A stretch of DNA of 56,601 bases from Dictyobacter arantiisoli (GCF_008326305.1 NZ_BIXY01000043.1:1-56601); one strand, 5' to 3'; shown: positions 17,228 through 26,312, counted from the stretch's first letter. Made by a program: numbers and translations. Notes: a model not told the origin generated them from the letters alone.

Positions 17228-18232
17228 ATGAAGCGCATAATTTTAGCTACAATTTTATTACTACTCGCATTTGAAGCACTCTTGATAGTTCCGCTGATGG
17301 TTATGACACCACTGGGTGGCAAAATGGTTACCACCATTAATCCTCCCCCACCAACCCCAACCCCTACGCCGCTACCAGTTCTCAGCGCGCTGGGCAGTAC
17401 GCCACCCACGCTTAAATCTCCCATTGCCTATCTGCTCGATGTAGACACCAATGATACATTGCTCAGCATACGCGGCACGGAGCAGGTTCCAATGGCAAGT
17501 ACAACCAAAATCATGACGGCGGTCATTGCCCTGGAGAAAAGCGATCCCAATCAGATTGTAACAGTCAGAAATGATGCGGTTAAAGAGGTCACAGAAAATT
17601 TCGGCAGCAGCGCAGGCCTTAAAGCAGGCGATAAAGTGCGCATGATTGATCTGCTCTATGGCTTGCTGCTACCTTCTGGGGATGATGCCGCAATAGCTAT
17701 TGCCGACGCAATTAGTGGCTCTCCAACGAATTTCACAAAAGTGATGAATGATTATACCCATAAACTTCATCTCACCCATACCCATTATATCAATCCAGAT
17801 GGGCTGACTTATTATGATTATGGCAAAAACAAGCAGGCTGATCCCAATGAATACAGCACCGCTGCGGATCTGGCTCAGTTAGCGCGCTATGCCATGCGTA
17901 ATCCTAGATTTGCTCAGATCGTGCAGATCCAACACTATGTCTTACCAGCCACGGCTGATCATCAAGCCTATAACTGGGATACAACCGACGAATTGCTGGC
18001 CTTGTATCCCGGTATCATTGGTATCAAGACAGGATACACGCTTGAAGCAGGTTCCTGCCTGGTATTTGCGGCACGCGATGGCAAACATACCCTGATCGGG
18101 GTCCTCTTACAGGGGAAGGCAAAAGAGGATCGTTTTACTGATGCTCCCTTGCTACTGGATTGGGGCTTCGCCTTACCGATGCGTGAACCAACACCGACGC
18201 CAACGCTGGCAGCAACACCAACCCGCCAGTAA
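17228..18232 (+). CDS. D-alanyl-D-alanine carboxypeptidase (peptidase S11)
   Basis: ~334 aa. An N-terminal signal or anchor helix (IILATILLLLAFEALLIVPL) is followed by a Pro/Thr-rich linker, then the penicillin-binding domain: STTK with nucleophile Ser91 and Lys94, SGD at 150-152 in the place of the usual SxN, and KTG at 267-269. It trims the terminal D-Ala from peptidoglycan stem peptides outside the membrane. The C-terminus (PTPTPTLAATP) is low-complexity, with no clear amphipathic anchor. A TTG at 17210 is possible, but the ATG at 17228 behind GAGG is preferred. The Asp in the second motif is unusual. Confidence 0.9.
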   Translation: MKRIILATILLLLAFEALLIVPLMVMTPLGGKMVTTINPPPPTPTPTPLPVLSALGSTPPTLKSPIAYLLDVDTNDTLLSIRGTEQVPMASTTKIMTAVIALEKSDPNQIVTVRNDAVKEVTENFGSSAGLKAGDKVRMIDLLYGLLLPSGDDAAIAIADAISGSPTNFTKVMNDYTHKLHLTHTHYINPDGLTYYDYGKNKQADPNEYSTAADLAQLARYAMRNPRFAQIVQIQHYVLPATADHQAYNWDTTDELLALYPGIIGIKTGYTLEAGSCLVFAARDGKHTLIGVLLQGKAKEDRFTDAPLLLDWGFALPMREPTPTPTLAATPTRQ

Positions 18233-18306
18233 GCCTTACTAACGAGGTCGTTTCGCGGATCATTCATAGAAAATCGCAAATAGAGAGATAAAGGGGCGTG
18301 TCCTGT

Positions 18307-18744
18307 ATGAAAGTTGAGATTACGTTAGCACCCCTGGAAGAGAAATTTATTCTGCGCAATCTACTCGAACTTTGCCAGCATGACTATAGTGAATTCACCA
18401 ATAAAAGTATTGGGGATCACGGGCTCTTCGATTATCCTTATTTAGATCATTATTGGACCGATCCCGACCGTTATCCATTTCTGATTCGGGTTGAACGCAA
18501 ACTGGCCGGCTTTGTGTTTGTACAAAAAATTCCCGAGACTGATAGTTATACGATGGCGGAATTCTTTGTTTTGCGGAAGTATCGCCACCAAGGGCTGGGG
18601 CAGTTGGTCGCGCATCAGGTATTTGATATGTTTCCAGGACATTGGAAGGTACGACAGGATATCGAGAATACGGCTGCGCAGGCTTTCTGGCGCAAGGTAG
18701 TGACACGCTATACACAAAATCGCTTCCACGAGACCCAAAACTAG
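18307..18744 (+). CDS. GNAT family N-acetyltransferase
   Basis: ~145 aa. The fold is indicated by the central strand YTMAEFFVLRKYRHQGLGQ, where RHQGLG is the acetyl-CoA pyrophosphate loop, followed by the typical helix and the late NTAAQAFWRKV segment. The substrate is unknown. The listed GTG at 18298 is too close to AAGGGG (18291-18296), so the ATG at 18307 is taken as start. It follows the carboxypeptidase by 74 bp and may be co-transcribed. Confidence 0.85.
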   Translation: MKVEITLAPLEEKFILRNLLELCQHDYSEFTNKSIGDHGLFDYPYLDHYWTDPDRYPFLIRVERKLAGFVFVQKIPETDSYTMAEFFVLRKYRHQGLGQLVAHQVFDMFPGHWKVRQDIENTAAQAFWRKVVTRYTQNRFHETQN

Positions 18745-18907
18745 TCTAGAGCTTGATAGATTTGCTTACAAGGTTGACATCACTCAATGAAAAAAGGTAC
18801 CGTATAGTAGAAGTGCTGCCTGCTTGCACGCACTGTACCTTATAGACCGCCCATCCAGATAGCAGACGATACTGACAATGAGGCCAGCCGGAAAGGATCA
18901 TCTATTT

Positions 18908-21112
18908 ATGTCAGCAAGCAATACGCAATCGCAGACAAACGATGCCGTTATGCCAGGTATTCATCAACATCCAACACAGCTCAGTTGGTTACTGGTCACA
19001 GAGGCCAGTAGTTATGCATTGGGAGTGACCGATGAAGGTTATTTATTACAGCTCTATTGGGGAGCACGCCTATCCTCTAGCACAGATCTTGCAAACGCTC
19101 AGTTACAATTTGAACGTAGCGCTCAGGACTCCTCACTGACCGCAGCCGCTGAGGTCTATCCCGCACAGGGTGGCTTACGATATGGGGCTATTGCGGCCCA
19201 GGCAAGCTTTGCCGATGGCACGCGCGATCTGGATCTCCGTTATGCCAGCGTAGAAATTACCGAGCAAGAAGGACTCCCAACCCTACACCTATCTTTGCGG
19301 GATGCTGCCTATCCATTTGAAGTTATCCTCAGCTATCGCCTGGATAGCGCCAATGATTTAATCATTCGTTCTGCTCAACTTATCAATCATGGCGAGGAGC
19401 CAGTCGTGCTGGGGCGCGCCTTCTCGGCCGTCTGGCATCTGCCACAACAATTCGAGCCCCGTCGCCTTACCACTCTCGCAGGACAATGGGCGAACGAGAC
19501 CCGTATTCAGCAACAGCCAGTTGTAGCCGGAAATATACAGCTTGAGTCGCGCAGTGGCATTAGCGGCGCAAAAGCGTATCCCTGGTTCGCCATTGATACC
19601 CGGGCAACCGAGCACACAGGTGAGGTCTATTTTGGCACTCTGGCCTGGAGCGGCAACTGGTCCTTGCAGATCAGAACAAATATCACAGGTGGAACCTCGA
19701 TTGAGGGAGGTATCCATGATCACGATTTCGCCTGGGTCCTTACCGCTAACCAGAGCTTTATCACGCCTGACTTTGTAGCTGGCTTTGCCGCCGATGGGAT
19801 GAATGGAATTCGCCATCGCCTGCATCGCTATGTGCGCTCACATGTCTTACCACAACCACAGGCCAGTCAGCCACGTCCGGTCCTCTATAATTCCTGGGAA
19901 GCAACCTTTTTTGATGTCACAGAAGCGGGACAGATCGCACTGGCCGAGCGGGCCGCTCGCCTGGGAGTAGAACTCTTTGTGGTGGATGATGGCTGGTTCC
20001 CGGCACGGAATGATGATCATGCAGGCCTGGGCGACTGGCGCGTCGATCCTCAGAAATTTCCGCAGGGATTGCGTCCTCTGGTTGAGCGTATTCACAAACT
20101 TGGGATGCAGTTTGGCCTCTGGGTTGAGCCGGAAATGACTAATCCCGATAGCGACCTCTATCGAGCACATCCGGATTGGGTCTATCATTATCCGACCCGC
20201 CCACGCAATGAGGCACGCAACCAGCTTGTGCTCAATGTTGGACGTAGCGATGTCCAGGATTATCTGATTACCATTTTGGACCAGTTAATCAACGAGCAGG
20301 ATATCAGCTTTATTAAATGGGATATGAATCGCCCTATCTCGGAGCCGGGCTGGCCGGAATATATCAATGCTGGACATGATGGACGAGAGATCTGGGTGCG
20401 CCACGTACAGGGAGTCTATAAGATTATGGATACCTTACGTGCGCGTCATCCCAATCTGAGCATCGAATCCTGTGCCAGTGGTGGTGGCCGGGCTGATCCA
20501 GGCATCCTGCGCCGGACTGATCAGGTATGGACCAGTGATAATACTCATCCTGATGCACGTCTCTTCATTCAGGAAGGGGCCTCATATATTTTGCCTGGGC
20601 GCGTCATGGGAGCCTGGATCACCGATACCCCCAGTGATCGTGTGCGCAATGAGATTCCGCTGGCATATCGTTTCCATGTGTCCATGCTGGGCATGCTGGG
20701 CATTGGAGGACACCTTATCCATTGGAGTGAGGAAGAACTGGTTGAGGGCGCACAGTGGATCGCTGTCTATAAACGCATTCGCCATCTGATCCAGGATGGA
20801 GATCAAAGCTGGCTCGTTTCGCCAACAGAGACCGCAGGCAATTGGGCTGCCGTTGAGTGTGTCGCACCCGATGCCAGTGAAGCCGTAGTGCTGGCATTCC
20901 ATCGCAGCAATCCTTTCTGGGAAAACGCCCCCCGCCTGCGCTTACAAAATCTCAAGCCCGCGGCACGCTATCGCATCGTAGAGGCTGGTAAAACAGGCGA
21001 GACAGCTGCGTTTGAACTTTCTGGAACCGCTTTGATGAACTATGGCGTACAACTTCCGCTCCCCAAAACATCTTACAGCAGTTGCATCCTGCACCTGCAA
21101 GAGCAGGCATAA
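18908..21112 (+). CDS. Alpha-galactosidase, glycoside hydrolase family 36
   Basis: ~734 aa, the normal GH36 length: N-terminal beta-sandwich (~1-320), catalytic (beta/alpha)8 barrel (~320-650) and C-terminal beta domain. The barrel shows FVVDDGWFPARNDD, GLWVEPEMTNPDS, FIKWDMNR with nucleophile Asp472, SIESCASGGGR, and VWTSDNTHPDAR with acid/base Asp544. It hydrolyses terminal alpha-galactosides such as melibiose and raffinose and is predicted cytoplasmic (no signal peptide). ATG 18908 follows GGAAAGGATC; the upstream ATG at 18878 has no ribosome site. No transporter or regulator is adjacent. A strong hairpin follows the stop. Confidence 0.93.
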   Translation: MSASNTQSQTNDAVMPGIHQHPTQLSWLLVTEASSYALGVTDEGYLLQLYWGARLSSSTDLANAQLQFERSAQDSSLTAAAEVYPAQGGLRYGAIAAQASFADGTRDLDLRYASVEITEQEGLPTLHLSLRDAAYPFEVILSYRLDSANDLIIRSAQLINHGEEPVVLGRAFSAVWHLPQQFEPRRLTTLAGQWANETRIQQQPVVAGNIQLESRSGISGAKAYPWFAIDTRATEHTGEVYFGTLAWSGNWSLQIRTNITGGTSIEGGIHDHDFAWVLTANQSFITPDFVAGFAADGMNGIRHRLHRYVRSHVLPQPQASQPRPVLYNSWEATFFDVTEAGQIALAERAARLGVELFVVDDGWFPARNDDHAGLGDWRVDPQKFPQGLRPLVERIHKLGMQFGLWVEPEMTNPDSDLYRAHPDWVYHYPTRPRNEARNQLVLNVGRSDVQDYLITILDQLINEQDISFIKWDMNRPISEPGWPEYINAGHDGREIWVRHVQGVYKIMDTLRARHPNLSIESCASGGGRADPGILRRTDQVWTSDNTHPDARLFIQEGASYILPGRVMGAWITDTPSDRVRNEIPLAYRFHVSMLGMLGIGGHLIHWSEEELVEGAQWIAVYKRIRHLIQDGDQSWLVSPTETAGNWAAVECVAPDASEAVVLAFHRSNPFWENAPRLRLQNLKPAARYRIVEAGKTGETAAFELSGTALMNYGVQLPLPKTSYSSCILHLQEQA

Positions 21113-21139
21113 TCCTGTATTATCGTCTGCATCCTTTTT

Positions 21140-21235
21140 ATTATGTGGGATAGAAAATGTGTCGAGTACATTTTCTATCCCACATAATATTTTTTGAGCA
21201 CCTCTGGTGCAAAAACGCATACATAGAGATCACAG
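21140..21235. repeat. Hairpin element family 1, copy D (degenerate), acting as 3' hairpin
   Basis: 21-nt perfect arms (21140-21160 and 21168-21188) with a stem sequence different from the other copies. They are followed by GAGCACCTCTGGTGC and AACGCATACATAGAGAT, a degraded reverse-oriented version of the conserved family block. It starts 28 bp after the alpha-galactosidase stop and could terminate transcription. Confidence 0.65.
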
Positions 21236-21274
21236 AAGATATAAAAGTTTGGCACATTTTAAACAAGCAGTGAG

Positions 21275-21874
21275 CTAAGCTTCATACACATGCATTTTCA
21301 CAATTAAATTGGCTTTCACCTGCTCCCATTCGCTATCCAGAATGCTAAAATAGACACTATGGCGGCGATAGCCATCTGGCATAATCATATGGTTGCGCAA
21401 TACACCCTCTTTAACTCCCCCAATGCGCGCAATCGCTGCCTGTGAACGCAGATTACGGCTATCCGTCTTCAATTGGACACGAATAGCATGCCAGTCTTCA
21501 AAAGCATGCTGCAACAATAAATACTTGCACTCTGTATTGATACCCGAACGTCTGACCGAGGGATCAAGCCACGTCCAACCAATCTCCAGATTATAAAAGC
21601 TGGGCATAATCGCCAGATAGCGTGTCGAGCCGACAACACGACCACTGGCAAGATCAATAATTGCAAAGGGTAAAATTTCGCCCTTTTGTTGCAATTGCAG
21701 AGTATCAGCGATCCATTGCTGCATCGTCTCAAGCGAGAGACAGGGATTGGTAGGTATATATTTCCAGGTTTCAAGTTCGCGCCCGGTGGCGTATAACTCC
21801 TCCGCATGACCCGGTTGCAGGGGCTCCAGCCGAACAAGTTGACCCGTCAATGTACATGGTTCGGTTATCATCAT
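21275..21874 (-). CDS. GNAT acetyltransferase, RimJ/RimL type
   Basis: ~199 aa. LTGQLVRLEPLQPGHAEEL and the strand FAIIDLASGRVVGSTRYL are typical of the RimJ/RimL-like GNAT branch, as are LEIGWTWLDPSVRRSGINTE (acetyl-CoA loop) and late LRSQAAIARIGGVKEGVLR. Such proteins acetylate ribosomal proteins, other N-termini or small amines, and the substrate here is unknown. The open frame extends to 22012, but ATG 21874 follows AAGGAAAAGAGATTATAGCT and matches the family start. The longer N-terminus would be unrelated sequence. Single gene, upstream of repeat copy E. Confidence 0.85.
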   Translation of the reverse strand: MMITEPCTLTGQLVRLEPLQPGHAEELYATGRELETWKYIPTNPCLSLETMQQWIADTLQLQQKGEILPFAIIDLASGRVVGSTRYLAIMPSFYNLEIGWTWLDPSVRRSGINTECKYLLLQHAFEDWHAIRVQLKTDSRNLRSQAAIARIGGVKEGVLRNHMIMPDGYRRHSVYFSILDSEWEQVKANLIVKMHVYEA

Positions 21875-22057
21875 AGCTATAATCTCTTTTCCTTTTAGAA
21901 ATTTTGATGTATCTACATTATAAACAACAAACTCCAAAGCTGCGAAGCACCAATCAGTTCCGTACAGAGCAGACCAATCGCCATATTTACAGTCATCCTC
22001 TGCTGACAACATAATATGATGTACAGCTATAGATATAATTACTCCTTTTTCTCAGAG

Positions 22058-22252
22058 AGTGTCAGCCCCCAATACCAGCGGGATCTTGCTGCTCCCTGGC
22101 TGGCAGGCGCGTGTGCGCCTGCGCCCTTTTTAGTGTGTGGTGTCAGAAAAGTTCTTCGAACTTTTCCGACACCACACACTAAAAAGATGTTTGAGCACCG
22201 CAGCTGCGAAAACTCATGCACAGAGATTATGGAGAGCATGGGAATCAAACAC
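22058..22252. repeat. Hairpin element family 1, copy E (reverse orientation)
   Basis: A full-length copy in reverse orientation. The ends are AGTGTCAGCCCCC and GGGAATCAAACACAT. The central hairpin at 22126-22186 has the same loop and inner stem as copies A and F with one A-C mismatch. The GCAGGCGC stem-loop and the GAGCACC...GCGAAAACTCATG block are present. Confidence 0.87.
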
Positions 22253-22416
22253 ATGTCAATGAAAGCAATCCATACATGTCAATAAGTTGCTTTTGTTCTT
22301 ACATAGCTGTTAGAGTATAAAAGCAAACACAGCATCAAAAACAACGGCTTGAAAAGTCATAACAGTGCGCTAGCAACCGGACAGATTTTGCTTCGTATGT
22401 ATAAGTAGGAGGAAAT

Positions 22417-22896
22417 ATGGAAAAAGAGCTGAACATACAGGCAAAGTTATTAACTGGACTGAGCTTTGCGGTAGAGACAGGTTCCGGCCACACATTGCAA
22501 TTGGATAATGAGATGGCACCTGAAGATACGGGTAGCGGTCCCTGTCCCATGGAATTGCTACTCTCGGCTCTGGCGGGCTGTGCAGGCATAGAAATTATCA
22601 CGATCTTGCGCAAGATGAAATCATCCATCACCGATTACGAAATACGCGCTTATGGCACAAAAACAGCAAAACCTCCCCACATCTTTCAATCTATCAATGT
22701 TGAACATTTTTTTAAAGGTCAGGATATTAAGCCAGCAGCGGTACAGAGGGCCATAAAGCTGGTAGAGGAGAGCTATTGTTCAGTGAGTGCCATGCTCGAC
22801 AAAAGCATCCAGATACAGCATACATTCCATATCATAGATAATAATGGTCAGAGGCTGGTTGCGGCGGGTGCTACCATAGGAGATCCAATCCACTGA
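22417..22896 (+). CDS. OsmC family protein
   Basis: 159 aa. OsmC/Ohr-fold proteins reduce organic peroxides or have related thiol functions in the cytoplasm. The two redox cysteines are at ALAGCAGIE (Cys55) and ESYCSVSAM (Cys121), the normal spacing. GPCPMELLLSALAGC is the family signature. The start follows AGGAGGAAAT, an excellent ribosome site. It is divergent from the GNAT gene and convergent with the zinc-ribbon gene. YhfA-like OsmC paralogues with unknown substrate are the closest alternative to true peroxidase. Confidence 0.9.
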   Translation: MEKELNIQAKLLTGLSFAVETGSGHTLQLDNEMAPEDTGSGPCPMELLLSALAGCAGIEIITILRKMKSSITDYEIRAYGTKTAKPPHIFQSINVEHFFKGQDIKPAAVQRAIKLVEESYCSVSAMLDKSIQIQHTFHIIDNNGQRLVAAGATIGDPIH

Positions 22897-22948
22897 GGAT
22901 CTCCCTGATCGCGTTTCTTCTACCCACTTGCTTGATGCTATCAAAGTA

Positions 22949-24103
22949 TCAATTGGTCACGGTAAAATGGACAACCTGGGCCAATTTACCATCGCTACAA
23001 TCCGCCTGATGGCACCAATAAATTTCAGCAGCCCCGGCCTGCGTGGGTTGATAATATTGCGCGTCATAGTAGCCAATATTTTGATTCTGCACCACTGCCA
23101 GTGGGCTATCTTTCAAGATACTTTGTGAGCCTATGTAAAAGCGTACATTTATATACGCCTTCTGCTGTGTGACATCGTATTTAGTCGTATCAAGATGAAA
23201 CAGCACATAGATAGGAGATTTGATCTTAAATGTAGTGGTGGCAGCGCCGGCTTTAGCCTCATAGGTCTTATCATCAACCGCACTGGCGGTCTGCGCATTC
23301 ACGATAATAGTTGAGGCTTGTGGATCAATCGTTTTACCAGAAGGTGTTGCCCCGGTATTGGCAGCAGGTGCACTGCCTGCGGTGGGAGAGGTCGATGCAG
23401 CTTTGGTCGAGTTGGCACCTGTCGCATTCGATGTACTGCCTGTCGAGTTCGTGGGCGTACTGGATGTGTTTGTATTCGTGCCCGCAGTTTGCGTTGCGCC
23501 TGGCGCTGATAGCACATTTCCAACGACTAACGCGACAACCACTCCCAGTACCAACACCACAGCCAGAATAGCCAAAATTAATCCCCAGCGTGGCCTGGAA
23601 GATTGAAGATTGTCGGGACGGCGCGCACCAGCGGAACCAGGTCGACCAGCATATTGAAAAGGAGCACCTGCTCTGGATCGTCCATTATCAAATACTTGTT
23701 GACCAGCCGAGGGAAAAGACATTCCTCCCCCCTGATTATACCCATTATTCTGGTATTGCTGATTTCCTGCCTGATTATACCCATTATTCTGATACGGTTG
23801 ATTTCCTGCCTGATTATAGGGTGGATACGGTTGATTTCCTGCCTGATTATAGGGTGGATACGGTTGATTTGCTGGCTGATTATAATTTGCTCCAGGAATA
23901 AATTGCTCGGTTGGCTGATTATATTCTTCTGGCTGGTAAGGGACACCATAGGTTGGAGGTGGTAGCGGAGAACCTCCATAATTGCCGGGGGAGGCCGGTG
24001 ATCCGTACCCTTGTGGATTGGAATGAGGTACCACGCTACTACCGCAAATGTGGCACGCATTCGCTCCAGGCGCAAGGGGAGCACCACAGACACGACACTG
24101 CAT
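22949..24103 (-). CDS. Zinc-ribbon, repeat-rich single-pass membrane protein
   Basis: ~384 aa. The N-terminal zinc ribbon is MQCRVCGAPLAPGANACHIC (two CxxC pairs). A long Pro/Gln/Asn/Tyr-rich linker carries tandem NQAGNQPYPPY-type repeats (~85-135). One transmembrane helix (LILAILAVVLVLGVVVALVV) is followed by a Thr/Ser/Ala linker and a C-terminal extracytoplasmic domain of ~140 residues with two Cys (YWCHQADCSDG) that could form a disulphide. No enzyme motif is present. The ATG at 24103 follows AGGAGAAGATAT, which excludes the 13-residue extension. Such modular proteins are common in this lineage. A surface or sensing role is possible but not shown. Confidence 0.8.
   Translation of the reverse strand: MQCRVCGAPLAPGANACHICGSSVVPHSNPQGYGSPASPGNYGGSPLPPPTYGVPYQPEEYNQPTEQFIPGANYNQPANQPYPPYNQAGNQPYPPYNQAGNQPYQNNGYNQAGNQQYQNNGYNQGGGMSFPSAGQQVFDNGRSRAGAPFQYAGRPGSAGARRPDNLQSSRPRWGLILAILAVVLVLGVVVALVVGNVLSAPGATQTAGTNTNTSSTPTNSTGSTSNATGANSTKAASTSPTAGSAPAANTGATPSGKTIDPQASTIIVNAQTASAVDDKTYEAKAGAATTTFKIKSPIYVLFHLDTTKYDVTQQKAYINVRFYIGSQSILKDSPLAVVQNQNIGYYDAQYYQPTQAGAAEIYWCHQADCSDGKLAQVVHFTVTN
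23745..23880. repeat. Coding tandem repeats, ~33 bp unit
   Basis: The motif CCTGCCTGATTATA recurs every 33-39 bp, with GGGTGGATACGGTTGATTT in the last units. In the protein it encodes the repeated NQAGNQPYPPY and NQAGNQQYQNNGY segments. Copies are nearly identical at DNA level, so copy number is likely to vary by slippage. Confidence 0.8.
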
Positions 24104-24392
24104 ATATCTTCTCCTGATCTGATAATGGTTTACAATACCCAAAATATATGTGCAGAAACAGGTATTTTCAAGTGAGAAACAAGCTTACTGTATTTATGTG
24201 CTCTACAATACCATATATTCAGCCATTGTGCCAGAAAACGTTCTTTTCTATTTTTCATTTCAGCGCCAGCAGCTAACTGATGTATTTCTTAACCTCAAAG
24301 AGTAAACGAACAGAGAGATTTAAATTTAACGAAGCAAACACATGCGACCGAAAAAGTACTAGCCTGGATAGGCAATGTCTGACTCAAGCAAG

Positions 24393-25307
24393 CTACTCTT
24401 GTAATGTAGCATCGTCTAAGCGAACTTCATTCACAGCCCCTTGAGCGGCATGGACAATGGTTTTTAATGTATTTGTATTGACACCTATAAAACGTTTGTG
24501 CCCAAGTGGTCCAATCAACTCTTCAAAACGCTGGCGAGTAAAGAAGGACTCAAAATTAATAAAATCGTAACAGAGCATTACGATAAGTTCGTCAAGCGAT
24601 TTTGCGGGGAATCTGGCGCTACTGAATTGAATCAGGCCGCGTGGTTGCTCGATCTGACAGGTATAAACAGCATGTACAGGTGGTTGTGGTTCCTGCATCG
24701 CATCCTCGACAACGGTGAGATTGTGCTGGCGAATCTTCACAACCATGCCACTGGCATCTTCCGCTTCGATCTCGCGTATATCCTGGTAACTCTTAGCATA
24801 GTAGGCATTGAGAGTATTTTGAATGAGCTCAATACGCGCCTCAATATATGTGGGGAGGATCAATTGTATCCGTCCCTGCTCATGTTTGAGCAACTTGATA
24901 GAACCCGGGCCATACCAGATCTCAACCCAATACTGTTTGGGAAAAGTGCCAGCATCATACACATCAGCGATACTGATACCAACATTGCGAAATGCGCGCC
25001 AGATAGGTCCTTCTTCACATTGCAGCGATTGCTCTTCACCGCGCATCCAGCTCCAACCCGCAATAATATTATCATCATTACAGCCAAAAGCCCAGCACAA
25101 CGTTTCACCCGCAACAAATAACTCCTCGGCCTCCAACTGATCATAAGTGCGCACCAGAAAATGCCCAATCTCATCATAGAGCGCATTCCAGAACAGCTCA
25201 ATTGCACGAGCAGAATAAAGGCCACTTAACTTCATTGGATCAACAAAATAACCCACTGCCGTTTCAATATAAGGATGGACATAATCCACAAACTCAACAC
25301 TATCCAC
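24393..25307 (-). CDS. Hypothetical protein (304 aa)
   Basis: I do not recognise a family. The product starts VDSVEFVDYVHPYIETAVG and is mixed alpha/beta, rather aromatic and acidic, with no membrane helix. The C-terminal half contains IEARIELIQNTLNAYYAKSY, IRQHNLTVVEDA and a QIEQPRGLIQFSSARFPAKS segment. The open frame continues to 25391, but those codons come from the neighbouring repeat element. GTG 25307 lies behind AAGGAGCAAATGC and is the convincing start. It has no partner genes. Function is unknown. Confidence 0.7.
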   Translation of the reverse strand: MDSVEFVDYVHPYIETAVGYFVDPMKLSGLYSARAIELFWNALYDEIGHFLVRTYDQLEAEELFVAGETLCWAFGCNDDNIIAGWSWMRGEEQSLQCEEGPIWRAFRNVGISIADVYDAGTFPKQYWVEIWYGPGSIKLLKHEQGRIQLILPTYIEARIELIQNTLNAYYAKSYQDIREIEAEDASGMVVKIRQHNLTVVEDAMQEPQPPVHAVYTCQIEQPRGLIQFSSARFPAKSLDELIVMLCYDFINFESFFTRQRFEELIGPLGHKRFIGVNTNTLKTIVHAAQGAVNEVRLDDATLQE

Positions 25308-25342
25308 GCATTTGCTCCTTCTCAAACAGTCTTTTTCAGAGT

Positions 25343-25538
25343 GTGTCGGACTCCCATGCTCTCCATAATCTCTGTGCATGAGTTTTCGCACCTGCGGTGC
25401 TCAAACATCTTTTTAGTGTGTGGTGTTGGAAAAGTTCTTCGAACTTTTCCAACACCACACACTAAAAAGGGCGCAGGCGCGCATGCGCCTGCCAGCCGGT
25501 CAAACAGTAAGATCCCGATGGGACTGGAAGTCCGACAC
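25343..25538. repeat. Hairpin element family 1, copy F
   Basis: Ends GTGTCGGACTCCCATG and GGAAGTCCGACAC. A perfect central hairpin at 25409-25469 has the same stem as copy A. It also has the GCAGGCGCGCATGCGCCTGC palindrome and CAGTAAGATCCCGATGGGA. It is inserted 36 bp upstream of the 304-aa ORF start. Nothing else is seen in 25539-25760. Confidence 0.9.
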
Positions 25539-25760
25539 CTTCTCAGGCCATGATAACAAAGATACCACAAATAGAAACGGCCTATATAATTATCTCTATA
25601 CAGTATACATGGCGCACCAAATAAAGAGTGACCAACAAAAGCAGCCAGATGGGTCTATCCCACATCAATTGGTAGAGCGAGATGTACCCATCCGAAGAGA
25701 AGGATAACGCTGATTGCCCCTTAAACAGAGAGCAGTCTCTTACTACATAAAAGCAAAATG

Positions 25761-26312
25761 CTAGTAATGAATCTCGACGGTAGTACCGATAGGGGCCCAT
25801 TGATAGAGCCAGCGTGCATCTGCCAGGGCCATAGCGATACAGCCATGTGATCCCTCCTGCCAACCAAACATGGGATCATAATGCCAACCAGTAGTGCCAG
25901 GACCGTATTGGGAATGCCACCAGGAGTCATGCAGATAATAACCACCGACTTTCCATTCCAGAGCATAGTTAATATGCGTTGGAGGATACCAATTAGCGGT
26001 ACCTGGCGCCCATGGAGAATAAAAAGTAGTCGGACTCTCCCTGGCAAAAACATGATAGGTACCAGTAGGTGTGCCTAAACCTGGACGTCCAGTCATCACG
26101 TACGCTGTATAGGCGACCTGATCATCCGTAAATGCTGTCAGTTTCTGCTGCGTAAGATTAACATCTATTAATTTTTTCTGAGCAGACCCCTCCAGGGAGT
26201 TATCAGCAATGTGGGCGGCCAGAGTACACTCCGGACTCCAGATCCAGGAAATCAACAGAATAATGAAAAGGACACTCCACCAACCTATCCGAACGACGTA
26301 ACCTTTTGTCAT
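25761..26312 (-). CDS. L,D-transpeptidase (YkuD domain)
   Basis: ~183 aa. A signal/anchor helix (WWSVLFIILLISWIWS) is followed by the catalytic domain with LIDVNLTQQKLTAFTDDQ at the start, then GRPGLGTPTGTYHVFA and the active site GSHGCIAM (His and Cys present; the usual SHGCxR arginine is replaced). It cross-links peptidoglycan 3-3 or attaches proteins, outside the membrane. The domain follows the anchor directly, without LysM. ATG 26312 follows AAAGGGGATTCT. The altered residue after HGC is worth noting but occurs in related secreted YkuD proteins. Confidence 0.88.
   Translation of the reverse strand: MTKGYVVRIGWWSVLFIILLISWIWSPECTLAAHIADNSLEGSAQKKLIDVNLTQQKLTAFTDDQVAYTAYVMTGRPGLGTPTGTYHVFARESPTTFYSPWAPGTANWYPPTHINYALEWKVGGYYLHDSWWHSQYGPGTTGWHYDPMFGWQEGSHGCIAMALADARWLYQWAPIGTTVEIHY

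Noticed and set aside
23745-23880. Possible CRISPR-like array
   Set aside because: Repeats are contiguous without spacers and in frame inside a protein-coding gene; they are coding tandem repeats.
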